A DNA stretch of 16,267 bases from JBQCHF01 sp051953655. Its GTDB lineage: Bacteria > Actinomycetota > Actinomycetes > Motilibacterales > Motilibacteraceae. Numbering within the stretch: position 1 is the first letter of the stretch; each line of letters starts with the position of its first letter. Shown one piece after another: positions 6,574-12,606 of this stretch. Below the pieces are notes generated by a model. That model searched no databases and was not told where the DNA came from. It saw only the letters and a program-made list of their open reading frames with translations. The DNA lies in the NCBI GenBank assembly GCA_051953655.1, contig JBQCIO010000199.1, positions 1 to 16,267 of the forward strand, given 5' to 3'. Both the position numbers and the translations under genes were made by a program.

Positions 6574-6702
6574 AGCGGGTCCGCGCCCCCCGGGCCCTGC
6601 CCAGGAAAGAGCTCGCCCCCCGAGGCGAATTCTCCGCGGTGGGCGCGCGAAGACCACGTGCCGGTGACCGTTCCCGGCAGGCCGGGGGTGCGAGGTGTCA
6701 GG
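6574..6702. other. Intergenic stretch with no recognisable gene
   Basis: This rest of the gap between the three-gene minus-strand operon and yaaA holds no frame I would call a gene. A CCCGGGCC at 6589-6596 complements GGCCCGGG at 6472-6479, lengthening the potential pairing around the 94-bp palindrome with a 15-nt asymmetry. A CACGTG lies at 6655-6660. Confidence 0.4.
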
Positions 6703-7512
6703 TCACTGACGGGCCTGCTGGGCCTTCTGCTGCGCGGTCTGCTTGGTCTCCTCGCGCAGGTCGACCGTCTCGTCCTTGGCCTGGCCCTTGACCTGCGCGG
6801 TGGCGTCGGTGGCGGTGCCCTTGACCTGCTCGACGGCCTGCTGCGCCGGCTCCTTGAGGTGCTGAGCGGACTCCTTGGCCGTCTGCGTCAGCTCCTGCTT
6901 GGCCTGCTGGGCCACCGGCTGCACCTTGTCCTTGGCCTGCTCGGCCGCGTGCTGCTCGGCCTGGCTGGCCGGGAGCAGCGCGGAGACCAGGTAGCCGACG
7001 CCGAAGGCGACGGCGCCCGCGACGAGCGGAGAGCCCTGGGTCTGCTGGATCGCCTTGTGCGGAGCCTCGTGCAGCGCCTGCTGCGCCTGGCCCGCGGCAT
7101 GCTGCGCCGAGCCGGCGGCCGAGTGCAGCTGGTCCGACGCCTGGTTCGACATCCGCCCCGTCGCGCCGGACATCGAGCCCGACGTGCTCTGGGAGGCGTG
7201 GTGCGCCGAGCCCATGATCTTGTCCTTCATGCCGCCCAGCCGACCGCGCGTGCGGTCGACCTTGCGCTGCACGATGTGGCTCGGGGTCACCCGGTCGGCC
7301 AGCTGGTCGACGTCGCCGCTGAGCTCGGCCCGGGTCTGCTCGATCTGGGCGCGCAGCGCGTCCGGATCGTTCGGGTTCACGACGCCGGAGGTGCCGGTGC
7401 CGTAGCCCGCGGTGTGCGTCTGGACGCCGCTGCTGCTGTAAGTGGGGTCGGTGTAGGCGGGGTCCGTGCTGCTGGGAGAGGTGTAGGTCTCGTTCCCGTA
7501 CGGAGTCGTCAT
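6703..7512 (-). CDS. DUF3618 protein with LEA-like Gln/Ala/Lys-rich helices
   Basis: This 269-residue protein has a disordered Thr/Ser/Tyr-rich N-terminus (1-45). A DUF3618 segment follows (about 50-98: LRAQIEQTRAELSGDVDQLADRV, then IVQRKVDRTR), which is common in actinobacterial membrane-associated proteins. One hydrophobic helix lies at about 161-181 (SPLVAGAVAFGVGYLVSALL). Repetitive amphipathic helices rich in Q, A, K and E, on both sides of the TM, resemble LEA or apolipoprotein helices. ATG 7512 overlaps the stop of the upstream holin-like gene by 4 nt (ATGA), with GGGAGG about 8 nt upstream. It is the last gene of a three-gene coupled operon. The function is unknown; an envelope-stress or desiccation role is inference only. 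Confidence 0.88.
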   Translation of the reverse strand: MTTPYGNETYTSPSSTDPAYTDPTYSSSGVQTHTAGYGTGTSGVVNPNDPDALRAQIEQTRAELSGDVDQLADRVTPSHIVQRKVDRTRGRLGGMKDKIMGSAHHASQSTSGSMSGATGRMSNQASDQLHSAAGSAQHAAGQAQQALHEAPHKAIQQTQGSPLVAGAVAFGVGYLVSALLPASQAEQHAAEQAKDKVQPVAQQAKQELTQTAKESAQHLKEPAQQAVEQVKGTATDATAQVKGQAKDETVDLREETKQTAQQKAQQARQ

Positions 7513-8015
7513 GCCGAGTGCCTCCCGGTGGTCTCGTGCGGCGTGTTGGGGTCGGGCTTGAGCGCCTGCGGGATCTCCTTCGCCGTCTCGACGGTGCGGC
7601 GGGGCACCGGGTCGGTCTCGGCGAGCTTCTTCTTGCCGGTCATGGCGAGGACGGCGGCGACGATGCCCCAGAGCACCGCCACGATGAGCGCGCTCCAGCC
7701 GTAGCCGATGCCGTCGCCGATCGCCCACCACAGCGAGATGCTCAGGAAGAGCAGGACGAAGTAGCCGGCGAAGCCGGCGCCGCCCAGCATCCCCGCGCCG
7801 GTGCCGGCGCGCTTGGCGCTCTGCATCATCTCGGCGCGGGCGAGCTGCATCTCCTGGCGGACCAGCGTGGACAGGTCGTCGGTGACCTGCTTGACCAGCT
7901 GGCCGACGCTGGCCCCGTCCGAGCCCGGGTAGCCGGTCGCAGTGCGGTCGGCCCGCACGTCGGCGTAGTCCGACGACCCGGTCCCGGCACTGCCCTGCGG
8001 GTACTGCGTGCTCAC
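7509..8015 (-). CDS. Phage-holin-family membrane protein (DUF1469 type)
   Basis: This 168-residue protein has a hydrophilic N-terminus (1-35). An amphipathic helix follows (VGQLVKQVTDDLSTLVRQEMQLARAEM, split here by family convention), typical of the actinobacterial holin superfamily III / DUF1469. Two membrane helices occupy about 74-100 and 105-125 (GFAGYFVLLFLSISLWWAIG; WSALIVAVLWGIVAAVLAM), then a basic KKK and a disordered tail. The family name is historical: these chromosomal proteins sit beside DUF3618 genes and are not known to lyse cells. GTG 8015 overlaps the upstream stop by 4 nt (GTGA) and the gene overlaps the next start by 4 nt, so all three are translationally coupled. No phage genes are nearby. 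Confidence 0.88.
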   Translation of the reverse strand: MSTQYPQGSAGTGSSDYADVRADRTATGYPGSDGASVGQLVKQVTDDLSTLVRQEMQLARAEMMQSAKRAGTGAGMLGGAGFAGYFVLLFLSISLWWAIGDGIGYGWSALIVAVLWGIVAAVLAMTGKKKLAETDPVPRRTVETAKEIPQALKPDPNTPHETTGRHSA

Positions 8016-8878
8016 GGGATCACCCGCCCGGTGCTCGTCCCGGTGCCCGCGACGCCTCCGGCCGTCCGCTCGCGCAGGTCGGTGGTCTCGGGGTCGATCA
8101 TGGTCGACTCCTCGGCCAGCGGCCCGTCGCTCGGGCGGCGCTCGCCGACGGCGTCACGGCCGGTGGTGGTGGTGCCCGCCATCGCCCGGTCGGTCACGGC
8201 CGGTCCGGGCAGCGGCTCGGGACGGGTGAGGTCGACGTCGTAGGGCGCCGGTGTGCCCGGGGTGACCGAGCCGACCGGCCGGCCGTAGGGGCCGGTGGTG
8301 CTGCTGGTCTGCTGGTCGTGCGAGGCCTTGAGCCCGCGGGTGAGCCGGCCGGCGACGACGCCGGCGACGGCTGCGCCGAGCAGGAAGCCCCCGGGGTGGC
8401 GGCGTGCGTAGGTGCGCGCCTCGTCGATCAGCTGGCCCGGCTCGCGGTTCTCCAGCCAGTCGGCCAGGCCGGAGGCCTTCTGGGCCGCCTGGTGGGCGAG
8501 GTCCTGAGCCATGCCGCCCTGCCCGCCCTGCTCAGCCATGCTGCTCAGCTCGCTGCCCAGGCTGCGCAGGCCGCTGGCGGCGCGCTGCTGCTGCTGGCGG
8601 GCCTGGTCGTTCACCTCGGTGCGGGCCTGGCCCAGCACGTCCTTCGCCTGGGTCTTGGCTTCGCTGGCGACGCGCTGGGTCTGCTCCTGCGCGGTCCCGG
8701 CGACGGCGCCGGCGTGCTCCTTGGCGCTGCTCGCCACCTCGGCGGCGCCCTGCTTCGCGGCGTCCTTGCCCGAGGCGGTGTTCGAGCTGGTGCCGGTGCC
8801 CGTCGAGGGCGGTGCCGACGTCGCCGGCGTACCGGTCGTCCCTGCCAGGGGCGGCGTGGTGCCCGTGTCGTAGGTCAT
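8012..8878 (-). CDS. LEA-like helical protein with central membrane segment
   Basis: This 288-residue protein has a Thr/Pro/Gly-rich disordered N-terminus (1-35). A long Ala/Gln/Lys/Glu helix follows (about 36-138), with LEA_4-like 11-residue periodicity (SSAKEHAGAVAGTAQEQTQ, SEAKTQAKDVLGQARTEV). A conserved-looking WLENREPGQLIDEARTYARR (141-160) precedes one hydrophobic helix (162-178, PGGFLLGAAVAGVVAGRL), and the tail is disordered and acidic. ATG 8878 has GGGAGG 6 nt upstream. It is the first gene of the three-gene operon. I recognise no named family beyond this general architecture, which is frequent in soil actinobacteria beside DUF1469/DUF3618 genes. The soluble LEA-like part could shield membranes or proteins on drying (inference). 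Confidence 0.85.
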   Translation of the reverse strand: MTYDTGTTPPLAGTTGTPATSAPPSTGTGTSSNTASGKDAAKQGAAEVASSAKEHAGAVAGTAQEQTQRVASEAKTQAKDVLGQARTEVNDQARQQQQRAASGLRSLGSELSSMAEQGGQGGMAQDLAHQAAQKASGLADWLENREPGQLIDEARTYARRHPGGFLLGAAVAGVVAGRLTRGLKASHDQQTSSTTGPYGRPVGSVTPGTPAPYDVDLTRPEPLPGPAVTDRAMAGTTTTGRDAVGERRPSDGPLAEESTMIDPETTDLRERTAGGVAGTGTSTGRVIP

Positions 8879-8972
8879 GTCCGTCCTCCCATTCGTGGTT
8901 CGAGGTCCGGGGTGCCCGTCGTCATGGGGGCTAACCCCGCAGCAGGCGATCACCCTTGGCCAGCAAGCCGTT

Positions 8973-8999
8973 CTGCTTCGACAGTTCGCTGTCACGCAG
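8973..8999. promoter_or_regulatory. Hairpin/operator-like dyad in divergent intergenic region
   Basis: GACAG-TTCG-CTGTC (8980-8993) is a perfect 5-bp dyad around a TTCG tetraloop. It is flanked by CTGC (8973-8976) and GCAG (8996-8999), which extend it with a small internal loop. It lies in the 166-bp space between the divergently read three-gene operon (minus) and the RNB gene (plus), about 32 bp before the RNB -10 box. It may be an operator shared by the divergent promoters or an RNA hairpin in the operon leader. Confidence 0.4.
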
Positions 9000-9031
9000 G
9001 TTTCGTGGTCGCGCGGACGCGGTCGAGTCCC

Positions 9032-9037
9032 TACCGT
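9032..9037 (+). promoter_or_regulatory. TACCGT -10 box, leaderless start of the RNB gene
   Basis: TACCGT is followed by 7 nt and the GTG at 9045. An earlier in-frame GTG at 9036 overlaps the box and would be excluded if the box is real. No Shine-Dalgarno site is visible before either GTG. Confidence 0.5.
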
Positions 9038-9044
9038 GAGCGCC

Positions 9045-10475
9045 GTGCCACGCCGAAGGGTCCGCCTTGCCGCCGACGGTGCTGCCCTGCGCGCCGCGTT
9101 CGACACCGCCCGCACCGAGCTCGATGTGCCGGAGGCCTTTCCGGCGACGGTCCTCCAGGCGGCCGAGGCGGCGTCGCGGGAGGTGACCGTCCCGTCGCTG
9201 GACGCACGCGACCTGCCGTTCGTCACCATCGACCCGGTCGGCTCGACGGACCTGGACCAGGCTCTGCACCTGGCCCGACGCGGCCCGGGATTCCGGGTGC
9301 ACTACGCCATCGCCGACGTCGCCGCGTTCGTCACGCCCGGCGGTCCTGTCGACGTCGAGGCGCACTCCAGGGTCGAGACTCTCTACGCCCCTGACGAGAA
9401 GACCCCGCTGCACCCGCCCGTGCTGGCCGACGGTGCGGCGTCGCTCCTGCCGGGGCAGGACCGGCCGGCCCTGCTGTGGCAGCTGGACCTGGACGCCCAC
9501 GGCCAGCTCGAGCGGACCGAGGTGCGCCGTGCTGTCGTGCGGTCGCGGCAGCGGCTCTCCTACGAGGAGTCGCAGCAGCTTCTGGACAGCGACGCCCCGC
9601 CCGAGGTCCTCGATCTCCTACGGGTCGTGGGTCGCCTGCGCGAGGAGATCGAGGCCGAGCGCGGCGGGGTGAGCCTGCCCATCCCGGAGCAGGAGGTGGT
9701 CCCGCTCGAGGGCGGCTACACGCTCACCCTGCGGTCGTCGCTTCCGGTGGAGGGCTGGAACGCCCAGCTCTCGCTGCTCACCGGCATGGCGGCGGCCAAG
9801 ATCGCGTTGGAGTCCGGCGTCGGGGTCCTGCGCACGCTTCCGCCGGCGCGCGCCGACGACGTCGAGCGGCTGCGGCGCGCGGCCGCCGGTCTCGGCGTCG
9901 ACTGGCCGGCGGCCGAGTCCTACCCCGAGCTGGTGCGCCGCCTGGACCCGTCCGTCCCGGCGCACGCCGCCCTGCTCCAGGAGGCCACCGGGCTCATGCG
10001 CGGCGCGGGTTACCTCGCGCTGGACGGGGGTGCGCGGCCCGCGCCGGACCGGCTGGTGCACGGTGCCATCGCCGCTCCCTACTCGCACGTGACGGCCCCG
10101 TTGCGCCGCCTGGTCGACCGCTTCGCCGGCGAGGCCTGCCTGGCCGCCTGTGCCGGCGTCGACGTCCCGGAGTGGGTGCTGGCGGCGCTGCCGTCCCTGC
10201 CCGAGGAGATGGGGCGCGGCGACCGGCGGGCCGGCGAGCTGGACCGGGCCTGCGTGGACCTGGTGGAGGCGGCGCTGCTCACCGGCCGGGAGGGCGAGAC
10301 CTTCCCCGCCGTGGTCGTCGACGTCTCGGCCACCGGTGGCGTCGTGCAGCTGGCGGACCCGCCCGTGCGCGGCCGGTGCGATGGCGCCGGTCTGCCGCTG
10401 GGGGAGCGGATCGACGTCCGGCTCGTGACGGCGAGCGTGCCGGACCGCACGGTGCGCTTCGAGCCGGCGGGGTGA
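9045..10475 (+). CDS. RNB-domain ribonuclease (RNase II/R family)
   Basis: This 476-residue 3'-5' exoribonuclease-type protein has an RNB catalytic domain over most of its length. The metal-site motif FVTIDPVGSTDLDQAL (residues 59-74) supplies D63, D69 and D71, matching D201, D207 and D209 of E. coli RNase II. The fourth aspartate (D210) is Q72 here, which I recall as usual in this actinobacterial subfamily. HYAIADVAAFV and YSHVTAPLRRLVDRFAGEA are the other family signatures. Recognisable N-terminal cold-shock domains are missing, and the C-terminal S1 part is short at most (about 425-475, VVVDVSATGGVVQLAD). It is thus a compact form. GTG 9045 is chosen from the leaderless -10 box; GTG 9036 is the alternative. 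It lies directly upstream of rnpB. Confidence 0.9.
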   Translation: MPRRRVRLAADGAALRAAFDTARTELDVPEAFPATVLQAAEAASREVTVPSLDARDLPFVTIDPVGSTDLDQALHLARRGPGFRVHYAIADVAAFVTPGGPVDVEAHSRVETLYAPDEKTPLHPPVLADGAASLLPGQDRPALLWQLDLDAHGQLERTEVRRAVVRSRQRLSYEESQQLLDSDAPPEVLDLLRVVGRLREEIEAERGGVSLPIPEQEVVPLEGGYTLTLRSSLPVEGWNAQLSLLTGMAAAKIALESGVGVLRTLPPARADDVERLRRAAAGLGVDWPAAESYPELVRRLDPSVPAHAALLQEATGLMRGAGYLALDGGARPAPDRLVHGAIAAPYSHVTAPLRRLVDRFAGEACLAACAGVDVPEWVLAALPSLPEEMGRGDRRAGELDRACVDLVEAALLTGREGETFPAVVVDVSATGGVVQLADPPVRGRCDGAGLPLGERIDVRLVTASVPDRTVRFEPAG

Positions 10476-10498
10476 CCCTGGCCGCGATCAGCCGGCGC

Positions 10499-10504
10499 TA
10501 GGCT
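10499..10504 (+). promoter_or_regulatory. TAGGCT -10 box of rnpB
   Basis: TAGGCT ends 8 nt before the first base of the P1 stem of RNase P RNA. That places the transcription start at or just before the mature 5' end, after the RNB stop at 10475. No clear -35 element is visible. Confidence 0.55.
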
Positions 10505-10512
10505 GAGGGCAC

Positions 10513-10916
10513 GGCGGACGTGCCGGCCGGGCGGCCGCGTCGGGTGCTCTTCGGGGCGCCCGCCGAGGAAAGTCCGGGCTCCACAGGGCAGGGTGGTGGG
10601 TAACACCCACCCGGGGTGACCCGCGGGACAGTGCCACAGAAAGCAGACCGCCGTCCCGATGCGCGCAGTTCGCTGCGTTCGTCAGGGCGGTAAGGGTGAA
10701 ACGGTGGTGCAAGAGACCACCAGCGCCCGGGGTGACCCGGGCGGCTCGGCAAACCCCACCCGGAGCAAGGTCAGACAGGGAGCGATCGAGGGCGGCCCGC
10801 CCGAGCTCCCGGGTAGACCGCACGACGGCGCCGGCAACGGCGTCGCGAGATGGATGGTCGCCGGCTCCGCGCGAGCGGAGTGCACAGAACCCGGCTTACA
10901 GGCCGACTCGTCCGCC
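10513..10916 (+). ncRNA. rnpB: RNase P RNA, bacterial class A
   Basis: This is the catalytic RNA of RNase P, which trims tRNA 5' ends. The 5' conserved GAGGAAAGTCCGGGCTCCAC is at 10565-10584, and ACAGAAA of the P4/J region at 10636-10642. GGTAAGGGTGAAA with TGCAAGAGACCACC is at about 10689-10724, and GGCAAACCCCACCCGGAGCAA (written here in part as GGCAAACCCC and GGAGCAA), the tRNA-CCA-binding P15 loop, at about 10747-10767. The 3' ACAGAACCCGGCTTACAGG is at 10884-10902. P1 is GGCGGACG (10513-10520) paired with CGTCCGCC (10909-10916). The total of about 404 nt suits an actinobacterial class A RNA. Ends are set from P1 and could shift by a few bases. Confidence 0.97.
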
Positions 10917-11108
10917 GCCTGTGCCCTGTTGGCGTGCTGCGGCGCGTGACTGCGCGTCTGACCTGCGCGGAGCCCAACTCCTCACGGGCGGGATTGGCGC
11001 AGCCCGCAACCATGTCGGTTGCTGTGCGGTACGGTTCCGCGACGCGCTGCTGGTGACGACGGGGACCGTGGGGGTGCTGGGCCGGTGCGCGGGGGGTGGG
11101 GGAGACGC
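10917..11108. other. Intergenic gap after rnpB with a small dyad
   Basis: No gene is seen. GCAACC-atgtc-GGTTGC (11006-11022) is a 6-bp dyad. TACGGT at 11030-11035 is a possible -10 box for the next gene and would give a leader of about 65 nt. I see no convincing U-tailed rnpB terminator. Confidence 0.35.
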
Positions 11109-11756
11109 GTGTCCGCAGCAGCGCCAGGTCCAGAAGCGGCGGGCAAGGGCGTTACCGCTCTGCGCTGGATGGGCCGACACAAGATCATCACAGGGGTCGG
11201 TGCCCTCGTGCTGATCGGCGGGATCGGCTCGGTCGGCGGTGGGGGAAACGAGGCTGCGAAGGTGGCGGCAGCAGACACCGCCGCCTCGGCCCGGGCCACC
11301 ACGACCGCGAGCACCGCGGCGACCTCACCCAGCAGTACGCCCGCTACCTCGAGCACCCCGGTGACGAAGGCTTCACCTGCCTCGACGCCAAGCTCGAGTG
11401 CGACCAAGAGCAGCGTTCCGGTGAAGACCACGGTCACTGCGAAGGCGACGACGAAGAACGCCAGCGCGACCGCGACCACGAAGACCAGCGCGCCAGCGAC
11501 CACGAAGGCCGCGAGCGCGCCAGCGACGTCGAAGGCCGCTCCGCAGCCGGTCAAGACGACTGCCGCGCCGGCGCCGACGAAGACGACGAGCTCGCCGAAG
11601 CCGACCGCCACGAAGAGCACGACGAGCTACCTGCAGGGCGTGCACCCGGGCGCGTTCTGCTCGGCGCATGACGAGTACGGCTACAGCAGCGACGGCCGGC
11701 TCATGAGGTGCAAGACGTCAGCGACGGACAGCCGCTACAGGTGGCGAGCGGCGTGA
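11109..11756 (+). CDS. Membrane-anchored or exported Thr/Lys/Ala-rich protein
   Basis: This 215-residue protein has one hydrophobic segment (about 26-46, KIITGVGALVLIGGIGSVGG), which may be a signal anchor. A long low-complexity linker of T, S, A, K and P follows (about 55-170), resembling cell-wall-spanning linkers. A compact C-terminal domain of about 40 residues contains HPGAFCSAHDEYGYSSDGR and MRCKTS, with two cysteines (C184, C201) likely to form a disulfide. I recall similar HPGAFCS...G...M.C endings on many actinobacterial secreted proteins of unknown role. GTG 11109 has GGAG 4 nt upstream, which is close. ATG at residue 21 (MGRHK) is an alternative start that would put the hydrophobic segment nearer the N-terminus. 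Codon use in the linker is repetitive. It stands alone between rnpB and a non-coding stretch. Confidence 0.75.
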   Translation: MSAAAPGPEAAGKGVTALRWMGRHKIITGVGALVLIGGIGSVGGGGNEAAKVAAADTAASARATTTASTAATSPSSTPATSSTPVTKASPASTPSSSATKSSVPVKTTVTAKATTKNASATATTKTSAPATTKAASAPATSKAAPQPVKTTAAPAPTKTTSSPKPTATKSTTSYLQGVHPGAFCSAHDEYGYSSDGRLMRCKTSATDSRYRWRAA

Positions 11757-12127
11757 CGTGACGCAGAGCGCCGGACCGATCCGCCGGACCGATTGGGAGG
11801 ACGCTGGAAGCGCTCTTCGTACTCGAGGCGGGGCGGGCATGGCCGGTTGCTATCGGCCACGGGGTCAGGTGCCGATGGCGGGATGAAGCCCAGCATGGAG
11901 TCGCCGCAGGCGCCGGCCGCGACGGTGGTCGCCGCCGTCGTCGGGCTCGGTAGGCCGGTCAGGTCCCCGCCCACTGCGCCGGGAGTACTTCGGCCGCGAG
12001 GTGATCAGGGAGCGATTCGCCTTCTACTGGGCTACGAACTTCTCGGTCGAGTACTGCCACGTCCGACGACCGGCGAGCCTCGGTAGGGTCGAACGGACGG
12101 TATGACCACGGACAGCACGGGCGGGGA
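11757..12127 (+). other. Gene-poor stretch with a possible gene remnant
   Basis: There is no convincing complete gene. A GCCGGACCGAT direct repeat occurs at 11770-11780 and 11783-11793. From about 11977 to 12105 one plus frame reads like protein, with RREYFGREVIRERFAFYW (written in part) and FSVEYCHVRRPASLG, rich in aromatic and charged residues. It lacks a plausible start and is preceded by a stop at 11884 in the same frame. Its TGA (12103-12105) overlaps an ATG at 12102. It may be the tail of a decayed gene. TAGGGT at 12084-12089 could be a -10 box for the next gene. Confidence 0.35.
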
Positions 12128-12532
12128 ATGGTCATCGACGGCGCGATCACGCAGGGGATCTCAGCGCTGGCCCGTTCAGCACGGCAGGGCTTGCTCGTCT
12201 GTGCCTGGGCCGTGGTGAACCTCGCGCTGGGTCTCGGCATGATCCTGCCGCTTGGCTTTCTCGTGACGCTGGTGTCCTACCTTCCGCACGCCGGGCAGGC
12301 TCACCACGCCTACGTCCACGTGCTCGGCCGGCTCTCCCCGTTCTCGTTCCTGTTCGACAGCGACGAGGTGGAGATCTCCGCCGCGTTCGTGCTCGTCGTC
12401 GCGGTGGTGCTCGTCGCGCTCACCGTGGCAGTGAATCGGCGGCTGCTCAGGGCGGTGACCTCCCGTCGGCGCACCTCCTGGGCGGCGGTGGCCGTGCTGC
12501 AGCTCGTGCCCTCGGTCTGGTTCTGGCGCTGA
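12128..12532 (+). CDS. Small integral membrane protein, unknown function
   Basis: This 134-residue protein has about three to four hydrophobic stretches: LLVCAWAVVNLALGLG with ILPLGFLVTLVSYLP (about 22-56), AAFVLVVAVVLVALTVAV (about 85-102) and WAAVAVLQLVPSVWFW (about 118-133). It is probably an inner-membrane protein. I do not recognise a family. The start is uncertain. ATG 12128 has GGGCGGGG immediately before it, which is too close to be a normal ribosome-binding site. An overlapping 38-codon frame from ATG 12102 to 12218 lies in another register, so either it is an upstream ORF or a frameshift has separated an original N-terminus from the body. It converges on the HNH gene across 74 bp that show nothing notable. 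Confidence 0.6.
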   Translation: MVIDGAITQGISALARSARQGLLVCAWAVVNLALGLGMILPLGFLVTLVSYLPHAGQAHHAYVHVLGRLSPFSFLFDSDEVEISAAFVLVVAVVLVALTVAVNRRLLRAVTSRRRTSWAAVAVLQLVPSVWFWR

Positions 12533-12606
12533 CCGTTCCTTGCGCGCCCCGTGCAGTGGGCGAGGGCGGCTTTCAGCGGAGGAGCAGCAGAGGGACCTCA
12601 GCTGCG

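Noticed and set aside
6542..6667. 41-codon plus-strand frame (MDRSRGRDRS... ending KTTCR) beginning inside the palindrome
   Set aside because: It starts within the 94-bp inverted repeat, is Arg/Pro-rich as expected from GC-rich non-coding DNA, and its GGGAGG lies only 1 nt before the ATG. A leader peptide cannot be excluded, but nothing supports it.
6510..6791. Plus-strand frame from ATG 6510 (MLTATDLSREAWIDHGDVIV...)
   Set aside because: The first residues look protein-like, but they come from the palindrome, and the rest becomes Arg/Ala/Pro noise antisense to the DUF3618 gene.
7509..8015. Prophage origin suggested by the holin-family name
   Set aside because: No endolysin, structural, integrase or att-like sequence is near, and this family is commonly chromosomal beside DUF3618 genes.
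8940..8975. SigB/SigF-type stress promoter (GTTT...GGGTAT) for the LEA-like operon
   Set aside because: GGGTGA and GGGTTA words exist on the minus strand, but no GTTT-like -35 element lies at the right distance.
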